Shown: positions 28,270-38,124 of the stretch, in pieces | How positions within the stretch are numbered: position 1 is the first letter of the stretch | Layout of the letters: every line of letters starts with the position of its first letter | NCBI RefSeq assembly: GCF_028437565.1 | Contig: NZ_JAMRYR010000004.1 | Span: 330,237 to 394,236 of the forward strand | From: Actinomyces sp. B33 | GTDB lineage: Bacteria > Actinomycetota > Actinomycetes > Actinomycetales > Actinomycetaceae | DNA length: 64,000 bases | Reading direction: 5' to 3' | Position numbers and translations under genes: made by a program | The notes under the pieces: model-generated | The model's input: only the letters and a program-made list of their open reading frames with translations | What the model was told of the DNA's origin: nothing | Database searches by the model: none

Positions 28270-28881
28270 ATGCCCCCCAGCCCCGCCCCCGCACCGACCG
28301 GACGCGGCCCCTCCGTCACGGACCTCGTCGTCATCGGCGCCCTCGCCGCCGTCTACTTCGTCGTCCTCGGCGCCTCGACGATGCTCACCCTCATCTCCCC
28401 GGCCTTCCACCTCGTCGGCATCACCCTGTCGACGTTCCTCAACGCCTTCGTCGTCATGGCGCTCCTGGCGCGCAGCCCCCGCATGGGGACGCTGACCATC
28501 TTCGGCTCCGTCGTCACCGCCGTCATGGTCCTCCTCGGGCAGTTCTGGGGCTCCATCGTCCTCGGCGCCGCCTGCGGCCTGGCCGCCGACCTCGTGCGCC
28601 GGGCGCTGGGGGAGACGACCCGCCGGGGAGCCGTCTGGTCCTACGGGGTCCTCCAACTGTGGCTCATCGGGCCGCTCCTGCCGGTGATCCTCACCCCCGA
28701 GGCCTTCTTCGGCAGGATCGCGGTGCGCAGGGGCGCCGACTACGTCGCCGCCATGGAGGCCCTGTTCACGCCGACGAACCTCGTGATCTTCCACGTCCTC
28801 AACGCCCTGGCCGGCGTCGCCTTCGCCGCCCTGGCCGCCCGGGCGCTGCACCGCCACTTCGAGCGCTCCCAGGTCCTGTGA
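28270..28881 (+). CDS. ECF transporter substrate-binding (S) component, MptD-like
   Basis: 203 residues with about five to six hydrophobic helices. The N-terminal region with small-residue-rich helix 1 (DLVVIGALAAVYFVVLGA) and the pattern GITLSTFLNAFVVMALLARSPRMGTLTIFG resemble the MptD/Trep_Strep S-component family. Its substrate has not been firmly established. The T component overlaps its stop and a fused ATPase follows, so the operon encodes a complete dedicated (group I) ECF importer. No vitamin-biosynthesis gene or riboswitch in front helps to name the ligand. The upstream neighbour is lacZ, but a separate promoter is likely. Confidence 0.75.
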   Translation: MPPSPAPAPTGRGPSVTDLVVIGALAAVYFVVLGASTMLTLISPAFHLVGITLSTFLNAFVVMALLARSPRMGTLTIFGSVVTAVMVLLGQFWGSIVLGAACGLAADLVRRALGETTRRGAVWSYGVLQLWLIGPLLPVILTPEAFFGRIAVRRGADYVAAMEALFTPTNLVIFHVLNALAGVAFAALAARALHRHFERSQVL

Positions 28882-29621
28882 GCGCCCTGCGGGCGCTCAG
28901 CGCGCCCGGAGCGGCGAAGGGCCTGGGCCCCGCCCTCGACACGAGGACCAGGCTCGCCGTCCTCCTGTGCGTCAACGCCGTCGCCCTGGGACGGTCCTCC
29001 CTCCTGTGCGCCTTCGTGTGCGCCGGACTCGTCTCCGCCATGCTCGCCTCGATCCACCGCGCCCTGGCCGCCGGAGCGGTCCTCGCCGTCGCCGCCGCCG
29101 GAGCGGCGCTCCACGAGCTCCTCCCCCCGCACGCCCCCGGGGCGGCCTCCGCGGTCCTCGCGGGACTGGGATTCTGGGCGATGCGATTCGCCGTCTGCGC
29201 GGGCACCGCCCTCTGGCTGCTCGCGACGACCCGCGTCGGGGCCCTGGCCGCCGCCCTCGACCGCCTGAGGGTCCCGCGGGCCGTCGTCATCCCCCTGACC
29301 GTCATGCTCCGCTTCCTCCCGGTCGTCGTCGACGAGGCCCGGGCCGTCGTCGACGCGATGCGCCTGCGCGGCGTCGTCCCCGGGGCCGGGTCCTGGGCCC
29401 GCCACCCGGTGCGCGTCGCCGAGTACGTGATGATGCCCCTCCTGGCGGCGACCATGCGCGTGTGCGACGACCTGGCGGCCTCGGCGATCCTGCGGGGCCT
29501 GGGCGGCCCCGCGCGACGCACGAGCATCGTCGCCATGGGATTCGGGGCGACCGACGCGGCGGCCGCACTGGTCCTCGTCGGCCTGGTCGCCCTACGGTTG
29601 AGCGCGTGGGGCGGGCTGTGA
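28878..29621 (+). CDS. ecfT: ECF transporter transmembrane (T) component
   Basis: 247 residues with about five helices. The cytoplasmic coupling helices bear the two short Ala/Arg-Gly signatures of EcfT (DAMRLRGV and SAILRGLG). GTG 28878 overlaps the preceding TGA (GTGA), so it is translationally coupled. It begins GTGAGCGCCCT, exactly as the next gene does. It links the S component to the ATPase pair. Confidence 0.9.
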   Translation: MSALRALSAPGAAKGLGPALDTRTRLAVLLCVNAVALGRSSLLCAFVCAGLVSAMLASIHRALAAGAVLAVAAAGAALHELLPPHAPGAASAVLAGLGFWAMRFAVCAGTALWLLATTRVGALAAALDRLRVPRAVVIPLTVMLRFLPVVVDEARAVVDAMRLRGVVPGAGSWARHPVRVAEYVMMPLLAATMRVCDDLAASAILRGLGGPARRTSIVAMGFGATDAAAALVLVGLVALRLSAWGGL

Positions 29622-31165
29622 GCGCCCTCCTCCTCGACGGCGCCGGATTCGCCTACGGCGCCCGGGGCGCGCGCCAGTCGTGGCTCGGCGGCGAGCGCCC
29701 ATCCCCGACGGATCGGGCCGTGTCCGGCGTCGACCTCGACCTGTCCGCGGGGCGCGTCCTCCTCGTGTGCGGGCCATCGGGATGCGGCAAGTCGACGCTT
29801 GTGCGGATGGTCAACGGGCTGGCCCCCGAATTCCACCCCGGCGCCCTGACCGGGCGCATCGAGGTCGCCGGCGTCGACGTCGTCGCCGGCGGGCTGAGAG
29901 CCGCCGGGGCGCTGACGACGACGGTCTTCCAGAACCCGAGGACCCAGTTCTTCACCGCCGACGTCCTGTCCGAGCTGGCCTTCCGAGGCGAGAACCTCGG
30001 GGAGGACCCGGCAGGCCTCGTCGAGCGTGCGCGCGCGGCCCTGGGGGCGCTCGGCGTCGTCGACCTGGAGGACCGGCTCCTCGCCGACCTGTCCGGCGGC
30101 CAGCTCCAACGCGTCGCCTGCGCCCAGGCGATCGTCGCCGACACCCCGGTCGTCCTCCTGGACGAGCCGACGTCGAACCTGTCGCCGGCGGGGATCGGCG
30201 CCCTGGCGGAGGCGATCGGCACGCTCAAGGACCGGGGGGCGGCCGTCGTCATAGCCGAGCACCGCCTCCACTTCCTGCGCGGGATCGCCGACGAGGTCCT
30301 CCTCATGGACCGGGGGAGGCCGGTCCGGCGCTTCGACGCCGACGACTTCTACTCCCTCGACGACGACGCTCGGCGTGGACTCGGGCTGCGCAGCCTCGTC
30401 GAGGTCCCGCTGGCCGCGGCGCCGAACGGTCCGCGCCTCGGACCGGGGGAGGCCGCCGACGCCCTCGGGGACCCCGGCGGATCGGTCGCGGGGAGACCGG
30501 GTGGCGGCGGATCGCGGGAGGCGGGGGAGTCCGGCGTGCGCATCGAGGGGGTCGGCTTCTCCTACGGGAGGACGCCGGTCCTCGACGACCTCGACATCGA
30601 CCTGCCCTCCGGGACGATCAGCGCGATCGTCGGTCCCAACGGCGCCGGGAAGACGACTCTCGCCAGACTCCTGTGCGGCCTGGCCTCTCCGCAGAGGGGG
30701 AGGATCCTCCTCGACGGGCGGCCGGTCCGGCGCCGCCGACTCCTCGGCGAATCCGCCCTCGTCATGCAGGACGTCACCCGCCAGCTCTTCGCCGAATCCG
30801 TGCGCGCCGACGTGCGCCTGGGCGTCGACCCGTCGGCGCTGAGCGACGAGGACGTCATGCGGATCCTCGAATCCGTCGACCTCGCCGACGTCGCCGACCG
30901 TCATCCATCGACGCTGTCGGGGGGCCAGAAACAGCGGGCCGCCATCGCCTGCTCCCTCGCTCGCCGCGCCCGCATCCACGTCTTCGACGAGCCGACCTCG
31001 GGAGTCGATCTCGCCCACCTCGAATCCATCGCGCGGCTCCTGCGGCGGTTGGCCGACGACGGCGCGGTCGTCGTCGTCATCACGCACGACGCCGAGCTCG
31101 TCGAGGCGTGCGCCGACCGCGTGATCCGCCTCGACGCGGTCGAGTCGGCGGGTCTGCGGCCGTAG
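29618..31165 (+). CDS. ECF transporter ATPase with two fused ABC domains
   Basis: 515 residues containing both nucleotide-binding domains of an ECF module. Domain 1 has Walker A GPSGCGKST, signature LSGGQLQR and Walker B VVLLDEPTSNL; domain 2 has GPNGAGKTT, LSGGQKQR and IHVFDEPTSGVD. A glycine-rich linker (about residues 275-305) joins them. Q-loops (FQNPRTQFF, MQDVTRQLF) are of the ECF type. GTG 29618 overlaps the ecfT stop. The fusion means one gene replaces the usual EcfA1/EcfA2 pair. Confidence 0.93.
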   Translation: MSALLLDGAGFAYGARGARQSWLGGERPSPTDRAVSGVDLDLSAGRVLLVCGPSGCGKSTLVRMVNGLAPEFHPGALTGRIEVAGVDVVAGGLRAAGALTTTVFQNPRTQFFTADVLSELAFRGENLGEDPAGLVERARAALGALGVVDLEDRLLADLSGGQLQRVACAQAIVADTPVVLLDEPTSNLSPAGIGALAEAIGTLKDRGAAVVIAEHRLHFLRGIADEVLLMDRGRPVRRFDADDFYSLDDDARRGLGLRSLVEVPLAAAPNGPRLGPGEAADALGDPGGSVAGRPGGGGSREAGESGVRIEGVGFSYGRTPVLDDLDIDLPSGTISAIVGPNGAGKTTLARLLCGLASPQRGRILLDGRPVRRRRLLGESALVMQDVTRQLFAESVRADVRLGVDPSALSDEDVMRILESVDLADVADRHPSTLSGGQKQRAAIACSLARRARIHVFDEPTSGVDLAHLESIARLLRRLADDGAVVVVITHDAELVEACADRVIRLDAVESAGLRP

Positions 31166-31211
31166 AGGGGCTGCCGACGAGCGCCCGGGGCCGGTCCGGG
31201 TCCCACGGCGC

Positions 31212-31256
31212 AGGCGCGGCGCGCCCCCGATCCATCGTCGAGGGCGCGCCGCGCCT
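31212..31256 (+). terminator. Terminator of the ECF operon
   Basis: Perfect 15-base arms (31212-31226 and 31242-31256) around a 15-base loop, 47 bases after the ATPase stop. Confidence 0.75.
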
Positions 31257-31362
31257 CCCATGGCCGCTCGCCTCCTCGCTCGTCCGCGCCCGAGGGCGGG
31301 TTCGGGCCCGGACCCGCGTCCCGGTCTCGTGAGGACCCGGCCGGGGACAAGGGAGGCCCCCC

Positions 31363-31392
31363 GCCGACTGGCGGAGGGCCTCATCCGATGAG
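31363..31392 (-). terminator. Terminator of the S33 peptidase gene
   Basis: GAGGCCC-C-CCGCC / GGCGG-A-GGGCCTC with the 4-base loop GACT, directly after the minus-strand stop codon. Confidence 0.75.
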
Positions 31393-31396
31393 CGGG

Positions 31397-33019
31397 TCAC
31401 GCCGCGGGATCGGGGGAGCACGTCGCGCCCGCGTCGGGCACGACCCCGTCGACGAGGTACTTGCTCGCAGCCGCGTCGGCGCACGACGACTTGCCGGAGA
31501 ACGTCGCGCCATGGCCGGTGCCCTCCAGCGTCAGGAGGACGGCGTTGCCCAACTGCTCGGTGAGCGTCTGGGCGTGGGGGTACGCGGTCGCGTGGTCGCC
31601 GGTGATCCCGACGACGACGATCGGCGTCGTCACACGGGAGGCGTCGAAGGAGGTCGTGATGTCCTGGCCGAACTCGGGCAGGACCGAGCACGACAGGTCG
31701 GCGAGATCCTTGAGGAGATCCTCCGTGGACTGGGCGTCGTCCTTGAACAGGCCCGGCAGCTCGGTCGCCTCGACCTCGTCGGCGAGGGCCTGGATGTCGG
31801 GGGTGCGGGGGAACGAGTGGCAGGCGACGATCTCACCGGCGATATCGACCTCGGCCTTCGACTCCGCGGCCTTGGCGATGAGGGCGTCCACCGTCTCCTG
31901 GCCGGCCGAGGTCGCCTGCGACAGGAGCGTGAGGGAGTCGGCGCGGTCGGCGGGCGAGCCGTAGAGGGAGCCGGCGATGAACTCGACGAGGCTCTGGCCG
32001 TTGAACTCGGTGCCGTCGCTGCCCGTCAGCGGGGAGCCGTCGAGCGTCTTCTTCAGCTCGACGATCCCCGACTCGTCGGTGAAGGGGCACGAGGCGGGAG
32101 CTCCGTCGGAGGTGACGAGCTCGGGGCAGGAGGCCGCCATCTCGGCGGCCGCGCGGCCGACGGCGACCTGCTGGCCGAAGCTGTGGGAGAGCGAGGCCCA
32201 CTGGGCGTCCTCGGCGGAGTCGAGGATCATCCGCCCGGTGTTCCCGGGGAAGAGCGTGGCGTAGGTCGCGCCGAGCATCGTCCCGTAGGAGTAGCCGAGG
32301 TAGTTCAAGCGATCGGCGCCCGACAGGGCGCGCAGCATCTCCATGTCGCGGGCGACCTGCGAGGTCCCCATGTAGTGGGCGATCGGGTTCGCCTCGATGC
32401 ACTCGGCGAGCTTGACGGCCCTGACCTCCGTGTCGGATTCGCAGGAGAGGGGGGTGGAGGCCCCGATCCCGCGGGGGTCGAATCCCCACAGGTCGTAGGA
32501 GGCGAGGATGTCGGAGAATCCCGGGTTCAGGGGCAGGCCCAGCGTGTACTCGACGCCGGAGACGCCCGGCCCCCCGGGGTTGCCGAAGAGGGGCGTGGAC
32601 TTCTCGGGGTCTCCGGTCGAGGGGATGCGGATGATCGCCAGATCGACGGTCCGCTCATCGGCGGGATCGGCCCAGTTCATCGCGGCCTTGACGGTCGCGC
32701 ATTCGATGCGCTGAGGGTCGACGCCGACCTGGGACAGCGCGTCCGTGTACTCCTCGGGGAAGCCGTCGCCGCCCCCGCAGGTCGCCCAGTCGATCTGCTG
32801 GCCGTACAGGCCGGCGAAGTGCTCGGCCTGCCATGCGGCGTCGAGGCCGGTGTCGGAGGCGACGCGGGCGACCGCCGTCGAGTCCTGCTCGGCGGAGGAC
32901 TGCGCTCCGGCGGTCGGGGCGGGGGAGCAGGCCGCGAGGACGAGGGCGCCCGAGGCGAGGGCCGCGAGGCGTGGGAGGCGGGGGGAACGGGTGCGGAGTC
33001 CGGGCATGGCTGATGCCAC
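31397..33019 (-). CDS. Secreted lipoprotein alpha/beta-hydrolase, tripeptidyl-aminopeptidase-like (S33)
   Basis: 540 residues. The signal peptide ends in lipobox LAAC (Cys31), so the enzyme is lipid-anchored outside the membrane. The mature part is an alpha/beta-hydrolase: oxyanion segment FGNPGGPG, nucleophile elbow GYSYGT, and a C-terminal TAP-like domain carrying the acid (GITGDHAT) and His (LEGTGHGAT) of the triad. Similar actinobacterial enzymes remove tripeptides or prolyl residues from peptides. Substrate specificity is unknown. GTG 33019 is favoured because AAGGAGG lies 7 bases upstream; ATG 33007 is the alternative. Monocistronic. Confidence 0.88.
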   Translation of the reverse strand: MASAMPGLRTRSPRLPRLAALASGALVLAACSPAPTAGAQSSAEQDSTAVARVASDTGLDAAWQAEHFAGLYGQQIDWATCGGGDGFPEEYTDALSQVGVDPQRIECATVKAAMNWADPADERTVDLAIIRIPSTGDPEKSTPLFGNPGGPGVSGVEYTLGLPLNPGFSDILASYDLWGFDPRGIGASTPLSCESDTEVRAVKLAECIEANPIAHYMGTSQVARDMEMLRALSGADRLNYLGYSYGTMLGATYATLFPGNTGRMILDSAEDAQWASLSHSFGQQVAVGRAAAEMAASCPELVTSDGAPASCPFTDESGIVELKKTLDGSPLTGSDGTEFNGQSLVEFIAGSLYGSPADRADSLTLLSQATSAGQETVDALIAKAAESKAEVDIAGEIVACHSFPRTPDIQALADEVEATELPGLFKDDAQSTEDLLKDLADLSCSVLPEFGQDITTSFDASRVTTPIVVVGITGDHATAYPHAQTLTEQLGNAVLLTLEGTGHGATFSGKSSCADAAASKYLVDGVVPDAGATCSPDPAA

Positions 33020-34424
<1,405 letters not shown>

Positions 34425-34458
34425 GCCCGACCGGAGCCGATCCGGCTCCACATCGACC

Positions 34459-34490
34459 GGGGCCGCGCATCCATTCGGGTGCGCGGCCCC
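34459..34490 (+). terminator. Terminator of mdh
   Basis: 11-base arms (34459-34469 and 34480-34490) extended inward by TCC/GGG, loop ATTC, followed shortly by TTTG. A smaller hairpin (GGAGCCG-ATC-CGGCTCC) precedes it. The following 34491-34675 shows no gene. Confidence 0.75.
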
Positions 34491-34675
34491 GCCGTGTTTG
34501 CGCGGGGGTGTGCACCGGCGTGCGTCTCGACGAGGTTTACCGCCGGATCGCGGCCATTCATGACGCCGAGATGCATCCCGGTGCACAAGGTCACCGGTGA
34601 ACGAGCCTCGGGCGAGCATCTTTTCGGCTCGTCGCGACCTCGAACGCGACTCTGTTCACATCGGCGCCCCCGGGG

Positions 34676-34720
34676 TTGACTTCGGGCGCAGGAAAAATAT
34701 TGTTGAATTTGTAACAACAA
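34676..34720 (+). promoter_or_regulatory. Promoter/operator of ahpC-ahpF
   Basis: TTGACT (34676-34681), 16-base spacer, TATTGT (34698-34703). A dyad TTGTTG...CAACAA (34700-34705 and 34715-34720) overlaps the -10 and start point, in an AT-rich island. A peroxide-responsive regulator (OxyR or PerR type) is the likely ligand; this is inference. Confidence 0.6.
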
Positions 34721-34763
34721 GCCGATGAGCCGGTCCACCGCCGGCAGGACGAAGGAGGCACGC

Positions 34764-35327
34764 ATGTCACTCATCAATACCCGGGCCGCCGAATGGTCGG
34801 GCACCGCCTACTGCGACGGCGACTTCATCGAGGTCTCGAGCGAGGACCATCGCGGCCAGTGGGCGATCCTCTTCTTCTACCCGGCCGACTTCACCTTCGT
34901 GTGCCCCACGGAGCTCGAGGACATGGCCGACCACTATGACGAGTTCCAGCAGCTCGGAGTCAAGGTCTACGCGTTCTCAACGGACAAGCACTTCTCGCAC
35001 AAGGCCTGGCACGACACCTCCGAGCGGATCGGGAAGATCCGATTCCCCATGGTCGGGGACCCGACCTGCCGGACGGCCGCCGCCTTCGACGCCCTGCGCG
35101 AGGACGAGGGCGCCGCCGATCGCTCGACGATCCTCATCGACCCCGACGGGGTGATCCAGTACGTCGAGACGACGTCGGAGGGCGTGGGCCGCAACGCCGC
35201 CGAACTCGTCCGCAAGGTGAGGGCCGCGCAGTACGTCCACGCCCACCCCGGAGAGGTCTGCCCCGCGAAGTGGGAAGAGGGCGAGGAGACGCTGGCCCCC
35301 TCCTTCGATCTCGCGGGCAAGCTCTGA
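34764..35327 (+). CDS. ahpC: Alkyl hydroperoxide reductase C (typical 2-Cys peroxiredoxin)
   Basis: Reduces H2O2, organic hydroperoxides and peroxynitrite. The 187 residues match the family. Peroxidatic Cys47 sits in DFTFVCPTE and resolving Cys166 in GEVCPAKWEEG; the YF-type C-terminal region is replaced by APSFDLAGKL. ATG 34764 follows GAAGGAGG by five bases. Its TGA overlaps the ahpF ATG, so reductant and peroxidase are coupled. Confidence 0.97.
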   Translation: MSLINTRAAEWSGTAYCDGDFIEVSSEDHRGQWAILFFYPADFTFVCPTELEDMADHYDEFQQLGVKVYAFSTDKHFSHKAWHDTSERIGKIRFPMVGDPTCRTAAAFDALREDEGAADRSTILIDPDGVIQYVETTSEGVGRNAAELVRKVRAAQYVHAHPGEVCPAKWEEGEETLAPSFDLAGKL

Positions 35328-36871
35328 TGGTCCTCGACGACAAGACGATCGACCAGCTCACGGGCCTCATCGGCCACGTCGTCGTCCCGGTCCGCTTCGA
35401 GGCCTCGCTCGACGACTCGCCCCGATCGCGCCAGGTCCGAGAGATGCTCGACCAGGTCGCGGCCCTCTCCCCGCTCATCGACGTCGTCGAGGCGCCCGAC
35501 GAGCGCACCCCGTCATTCGCGATCCGCAGAGTCGACTCCGACGTCTCCGTGCGGATCGCCGGACTGCCGATGGGGGAGGAGTTCTCCAGTTTCGTCCTCG
35601 CCCTCGTCCAGGTCGGCGGGCATCCCGTGCGCGCCGACGAGGACGTGATCGAGGCGATCAAGGCCCTCGACGAGCCCCACGAGTTCGTCACCTACATGTC
35701 GTTGACGTGCCAGAACTGCCCGACCGTCGTCCAGGCCCTCAACTCCATCTCGATCCTCAACCCGCTGATCCGGCACACGGCGGTCGAGGGAGGGGCCTTC
35801 CAGGACGAGATCTCCTCCCGGGGCATTCAAGCCGTCCCGACCGTCTTCATGGACGGGGAGGTCTTCGGACAGGGGCGGATGGGGCTAGCCGAGATCCTCG
35901 CCAAGCTCGACGCCGGGTCGGGCGCCAGGCGGGCTGAGCGGCTCAACGCCGCCGAGCCCTTCGACATGCTCATCGTCGGCGGCGGCCCCGCCGGCGCGTC
36001 GGCGGCCGTCTACGCGGCCCGCAAGGGCCTGCGCGTGGGCGTCGCCACCGAGAACATCGGCGGGCAGGTCCTCGACACGGCGCTCATCGAGAACCTCACG
36101 GTCGTCGATCGGATCGCAGGTCCCGCCCTGGGTGCGGAGCTCGGGCGCTCGATGGACTCCTACGGCGTCGAGGTGATGAGCGGCCTGCGCGCCATCGGGC
36201 TGCACGAGAAGGACCAGTCGGGGCTCGTGTCCGTCGATTTCGACGGGGGCGCGACTCTGCGAGCCAGGGCCGTCGTCATCGCGACCGGCGCGCGCTTCCG
36301 AACCACCGGGGTCCCCGGCGAGGCCGAGTACCGCAACAGGGGCGTGAGCTTCTGCCCGCATTGCGACGGCCCGCTCTTCAAGGGCAAGCCCGTCGCGGTC
36401 ATCGGGGGCGGGAACTCGGCGATCGAAGCGGCCATCGATCTGGCGGGCGTCGCCTCGCGCGTCACGGTCATCGAGGTGATGCCCCGGCTCAATGCCGATG
36501 ACATCCTCTTGAGGAAGCTCGACTCGCTGGGCAACGTCGACGTCATCACCTCGGCCGAGCTTCAATCGGTCGAGGGCGACGAGTCCGCGATGACGGCGGT
36601 GACCTATCGGGATGAGGCCGGCCAGGAGCGCTCCGTCGCGGTCAACGGGATGTTCGTGCAGATCGGCCTGGTGCCGAACGCCGAGTGGGTCGACGGGGCG
36701 CTCGCCCTCGACCGCGGGGCGATCGCGGTCGACGACCGCAATGCGACGTCGATGCCGGGCGTCTTCGCCGCCGGCGACGTGACGAGCATCCCGTACAAGC
36801 AGGTGCTGATCTCGCTGGGGGCGGGGGCCAACGCCGCGCTGAGCGCATTCGACCACCTGATCCGCCAATGA
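35327..36871 (+). CDS. ahpF: Alkyl hydroperoxide reductase F (NADH:peroxiredoxin reductase)
   Basis: A 514-residue flavoprotein that passes electrons from NAD(P)H to AhpC. The N-terminal double thioredoxin-like region (about 1-200) has its redox centre at Cys128-Gln-Asn-Cys131. The thioredoxin-reductase part has the FAD motif GGGPAGASAAVYAARKG, redox Cys343-Pro-His-Cys346, the NAD(P)H motif GGGNSAIEAA and the late FAD motif FAAGDVT. It starts inside the ahpC stop codon and ends at a very strong palindromic terminator. Confidence 0.97.
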   Translation: MVLDDKTIDQLTGLIGHVVVPVRFEASLDDSPRSRQVREMLDQVAALSPLIDVVEAPDERTPSFAIRRVDSDVSVRIAGLPMGEEFSSFVLALVQVGGHPVRADEDVIEAIKALDEPHEFVTYMSLTCQNCPTVVQALNSISILNPLIRHTAVEGGAFQDEISSRGIQAVPTVFMDGEVFGQGRMGLAEILAKLDAGSGARRAERLNAAEPFDMLIVGGGPAGASAAVYAARKGLRVGVATENIGGQVLDTALIENLTVVDRIAGPALGAELGRSMDSYGVEVMSGLRAIGLHEKDQSGLVSVDFDGGATLRARAVVIATGARFRTTGVPGEAEYRNRGVSFCPHCDGPLFKGKPVAVIGGGNSAIEAAIDLAGVASRVTVIEVMPRLNADDILLRKLDSLGNVDVITSAELQSVEGDESAMTAVTYRDEAGQERSVAVNGMFVQIGLVPNAEWVDGALALDRGAIAVDDRNATSMPGVFAAGDVTSIPYKQVLISLGAGANAALSAFDHLIRQ

Positions 36872-36875
36872 AACC

Positions 36876-36903
36876 GGTCGCGGGCCCCGCGGGGCCCGCG
36901 ACC
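36876..36903 (+). terminator. Terminator of ahpC-ahpF
   Basis: A 28-base perfect palindrome starting 4 bases after the ahpF stop (13-base arms around a central GC). Confidence 0.8.
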
Positions 36904-37068
36904 CCCGGCGCGAAGCCCGGGCGCCCTCGGCCCGCGGCGGCCGCCATGAGCCGCGATCCGCGGAGGGCGGTGCGCCGCCCGCAGCCCTCCGTCGAGGCGG
37001 CCATCCCCCGGGGAGGGGCCGCCCGCCCGGGCGCGCGGACGTCGAGGGGGAGGGGCGCCGGGGCCCGC

Positions 37069-37074
37069 TACCCT
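37069..37074 (+). promoter_or_regulatory. -10 box of a leaderless promoter (purU)
   Basis: TACCCT, 6 bases before ATG 37081, which has no separate ribosome site. Confidence 0.45.
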
Positions 37075-37080
37075 GGGGGC

Positions 37081-37947
37081 ATGAACGACTCCGCCTCGCA
37101 GCCCGTCAAACTCGTCATCACCCTGTCGTGCCCGGATCAGCCGGGGATCGTCCACGCCGTCACCGGCGTCATCGGCGGCGTCGGCGGCAACGTCATCCAG
37201 TCCCAGCAGTTCGGGGACCCCGATTCGGGGCTGTTCTTCATGCGCGTCGAGGTCGACTCGCCCGTGGGCCGCGGGCCCGTCGAGACCGGCCTCGCGGAGG
37301 TCGCCGAGCGATTCGGGGCGACCTGGAGCATCGATCTGCTCGGCCGCCCCCTGCGAACGGTCATCATGGTGTCGCGCGAAGGGCACTGCCTGACCGATCT
37401 CCTGTACCGCCAGCGCACCCAGGGCCTGCCGATCGAGGTCGTCGCCGTCGTGGGCAACCACCCCGATCTCGCCCCCGTCGCCCAGTTCTACTCCGTTCCC
37501 TTCCTCAACATCCCGGTGACGGCCGCGACGAAGGAGCGGGCCGAGGCCGAGCTCCTCGACCTCGTGCGCACCGAGCGGATCGAGCTCGTCGTCCTCGCGC
37601 GCTACATGCAGATCCTCTCGGAGAAGGTCTGCGAGGAGATGAAGGGCCGGGTCATCAACATCCACCACTCCTTCCTCCCCTCCTTCAAGGGGGCGCGCCC
37701 CTACGCCCAGGCCCACGACCGTGGCGTCAAGCTCATCGGCGCGACCGCGCACTACGTGACGGCGGACCTCGACGAGGGGCCGATCATCGAGCAGGACGTC
37801 ACCCGCGTCACCCACGCGGATTCGACGCCGGACATGGTGGCCCTGGGCCAGGACGTCGAACGGCGGGTCCTCGCCCAGGCGGTCCGCTGGCACGCCGAGC
37901 GCCGGGTCCTCATGGACGGATCGAAGACCGTCGTCTTCTCGAAGTGA
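37081..37947 (+). CDS. purU: Formyltetrahydrofolate deformylase
   Basis: Hydrolyses 10-formyl-THF to THF and formate, balancing one-carbon pools. The 288 residues carry an N-terminal ACT domain (about 8-85, SCPDQPGIVHAVTGVIGGVGGNV) and a formyltransferase-like domain. The catalytic set is Asn193, His195 in INIHHSFLPSF and the Asp in TADLDEGPIIEQ. The -10 box at 37069 implies a leaderless mRNA. The glyA-folD operon follows, so the three genes form a one-carbon cluster. Confidence 0.96.
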   Translation: MNDSASQPVKLVITLSCPDQPGIVHAVTGVIGGVGGNVIQSQQFGDPDSGLFFMRVEVDSPVGRGPVETGLAEVAERFGATWSIDLLGRPLRTVIMVSREGHCLTDLLYRQRTQGLPIEVVAVVGNHPDLAPVAQFYSVPFLNIPVTAATKERAEAELLDLVRTERIELVVLARYMQILSEKVCEEMKGRVINIHHSFLPSFKGARPYAQAHDRGVKLIGATAHYVTADLDEGPIIEQDVTRVTHADSTPDMVALGQDVERRVLAQAVRWHAERRVLMDGSKTVVFSK

Positions 37948-37995
37948 GGCCCACCCGCGCGCACGGCCGGCGGCCGGGTCCGTGGGGCGACGAGA

Positions 37996-38001
37996 TACAC
38001 T
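37996..38001 (+). promoter_or_regulatory. -10 box for the riboswitch-glyA-folD transcript
   Basis: TACACT within AGATACACTCG. The predicted start near 38007 is exactly where the riboswitch aptamer begins. Confidence 0.6.
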
Positions 38002-38004
38002 CGC

Positions 38005-38080
38005 CGTGTCGTGACTGGCGAACAGGTGGGCGACCACCGGGGAGCGACGAAACGGCATCATCGGCCGCCCGCCTGGGTCG
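38005..38080 (+). ncRNA. ZTP (pfl) riboswitch upstream of glyA-folD
   Basis: The leader contains all conserved blocks of the pfl/ZTP aptamer in order. GTCGTGACTGGCG comes first (38008-38020). A short P2 hairpin GGTGG-gcga-CCACC follows, then CCGGGGAGCG (38037-38046), a variable linker, and the 3' GCCCGCCTGGG (38066-38076) that forms the pseudoknot. ZTP/ZMP accumulates when 10-formyl-THF is short, and the riboswitch turns on folate/one-carbon genes; glyA-folD is a classic target. A CCGCATGCGG self-complementary element (38090-38099) lies before the ribosome site. There is no poly-T, so translational control is more likely than termination. Confidence 0.93.
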
Positions 38081-38124
38081 ATGCGCCAGCCGCATGCGGT
38101 GAGTCCCAAACCCAAGGAGAACCC

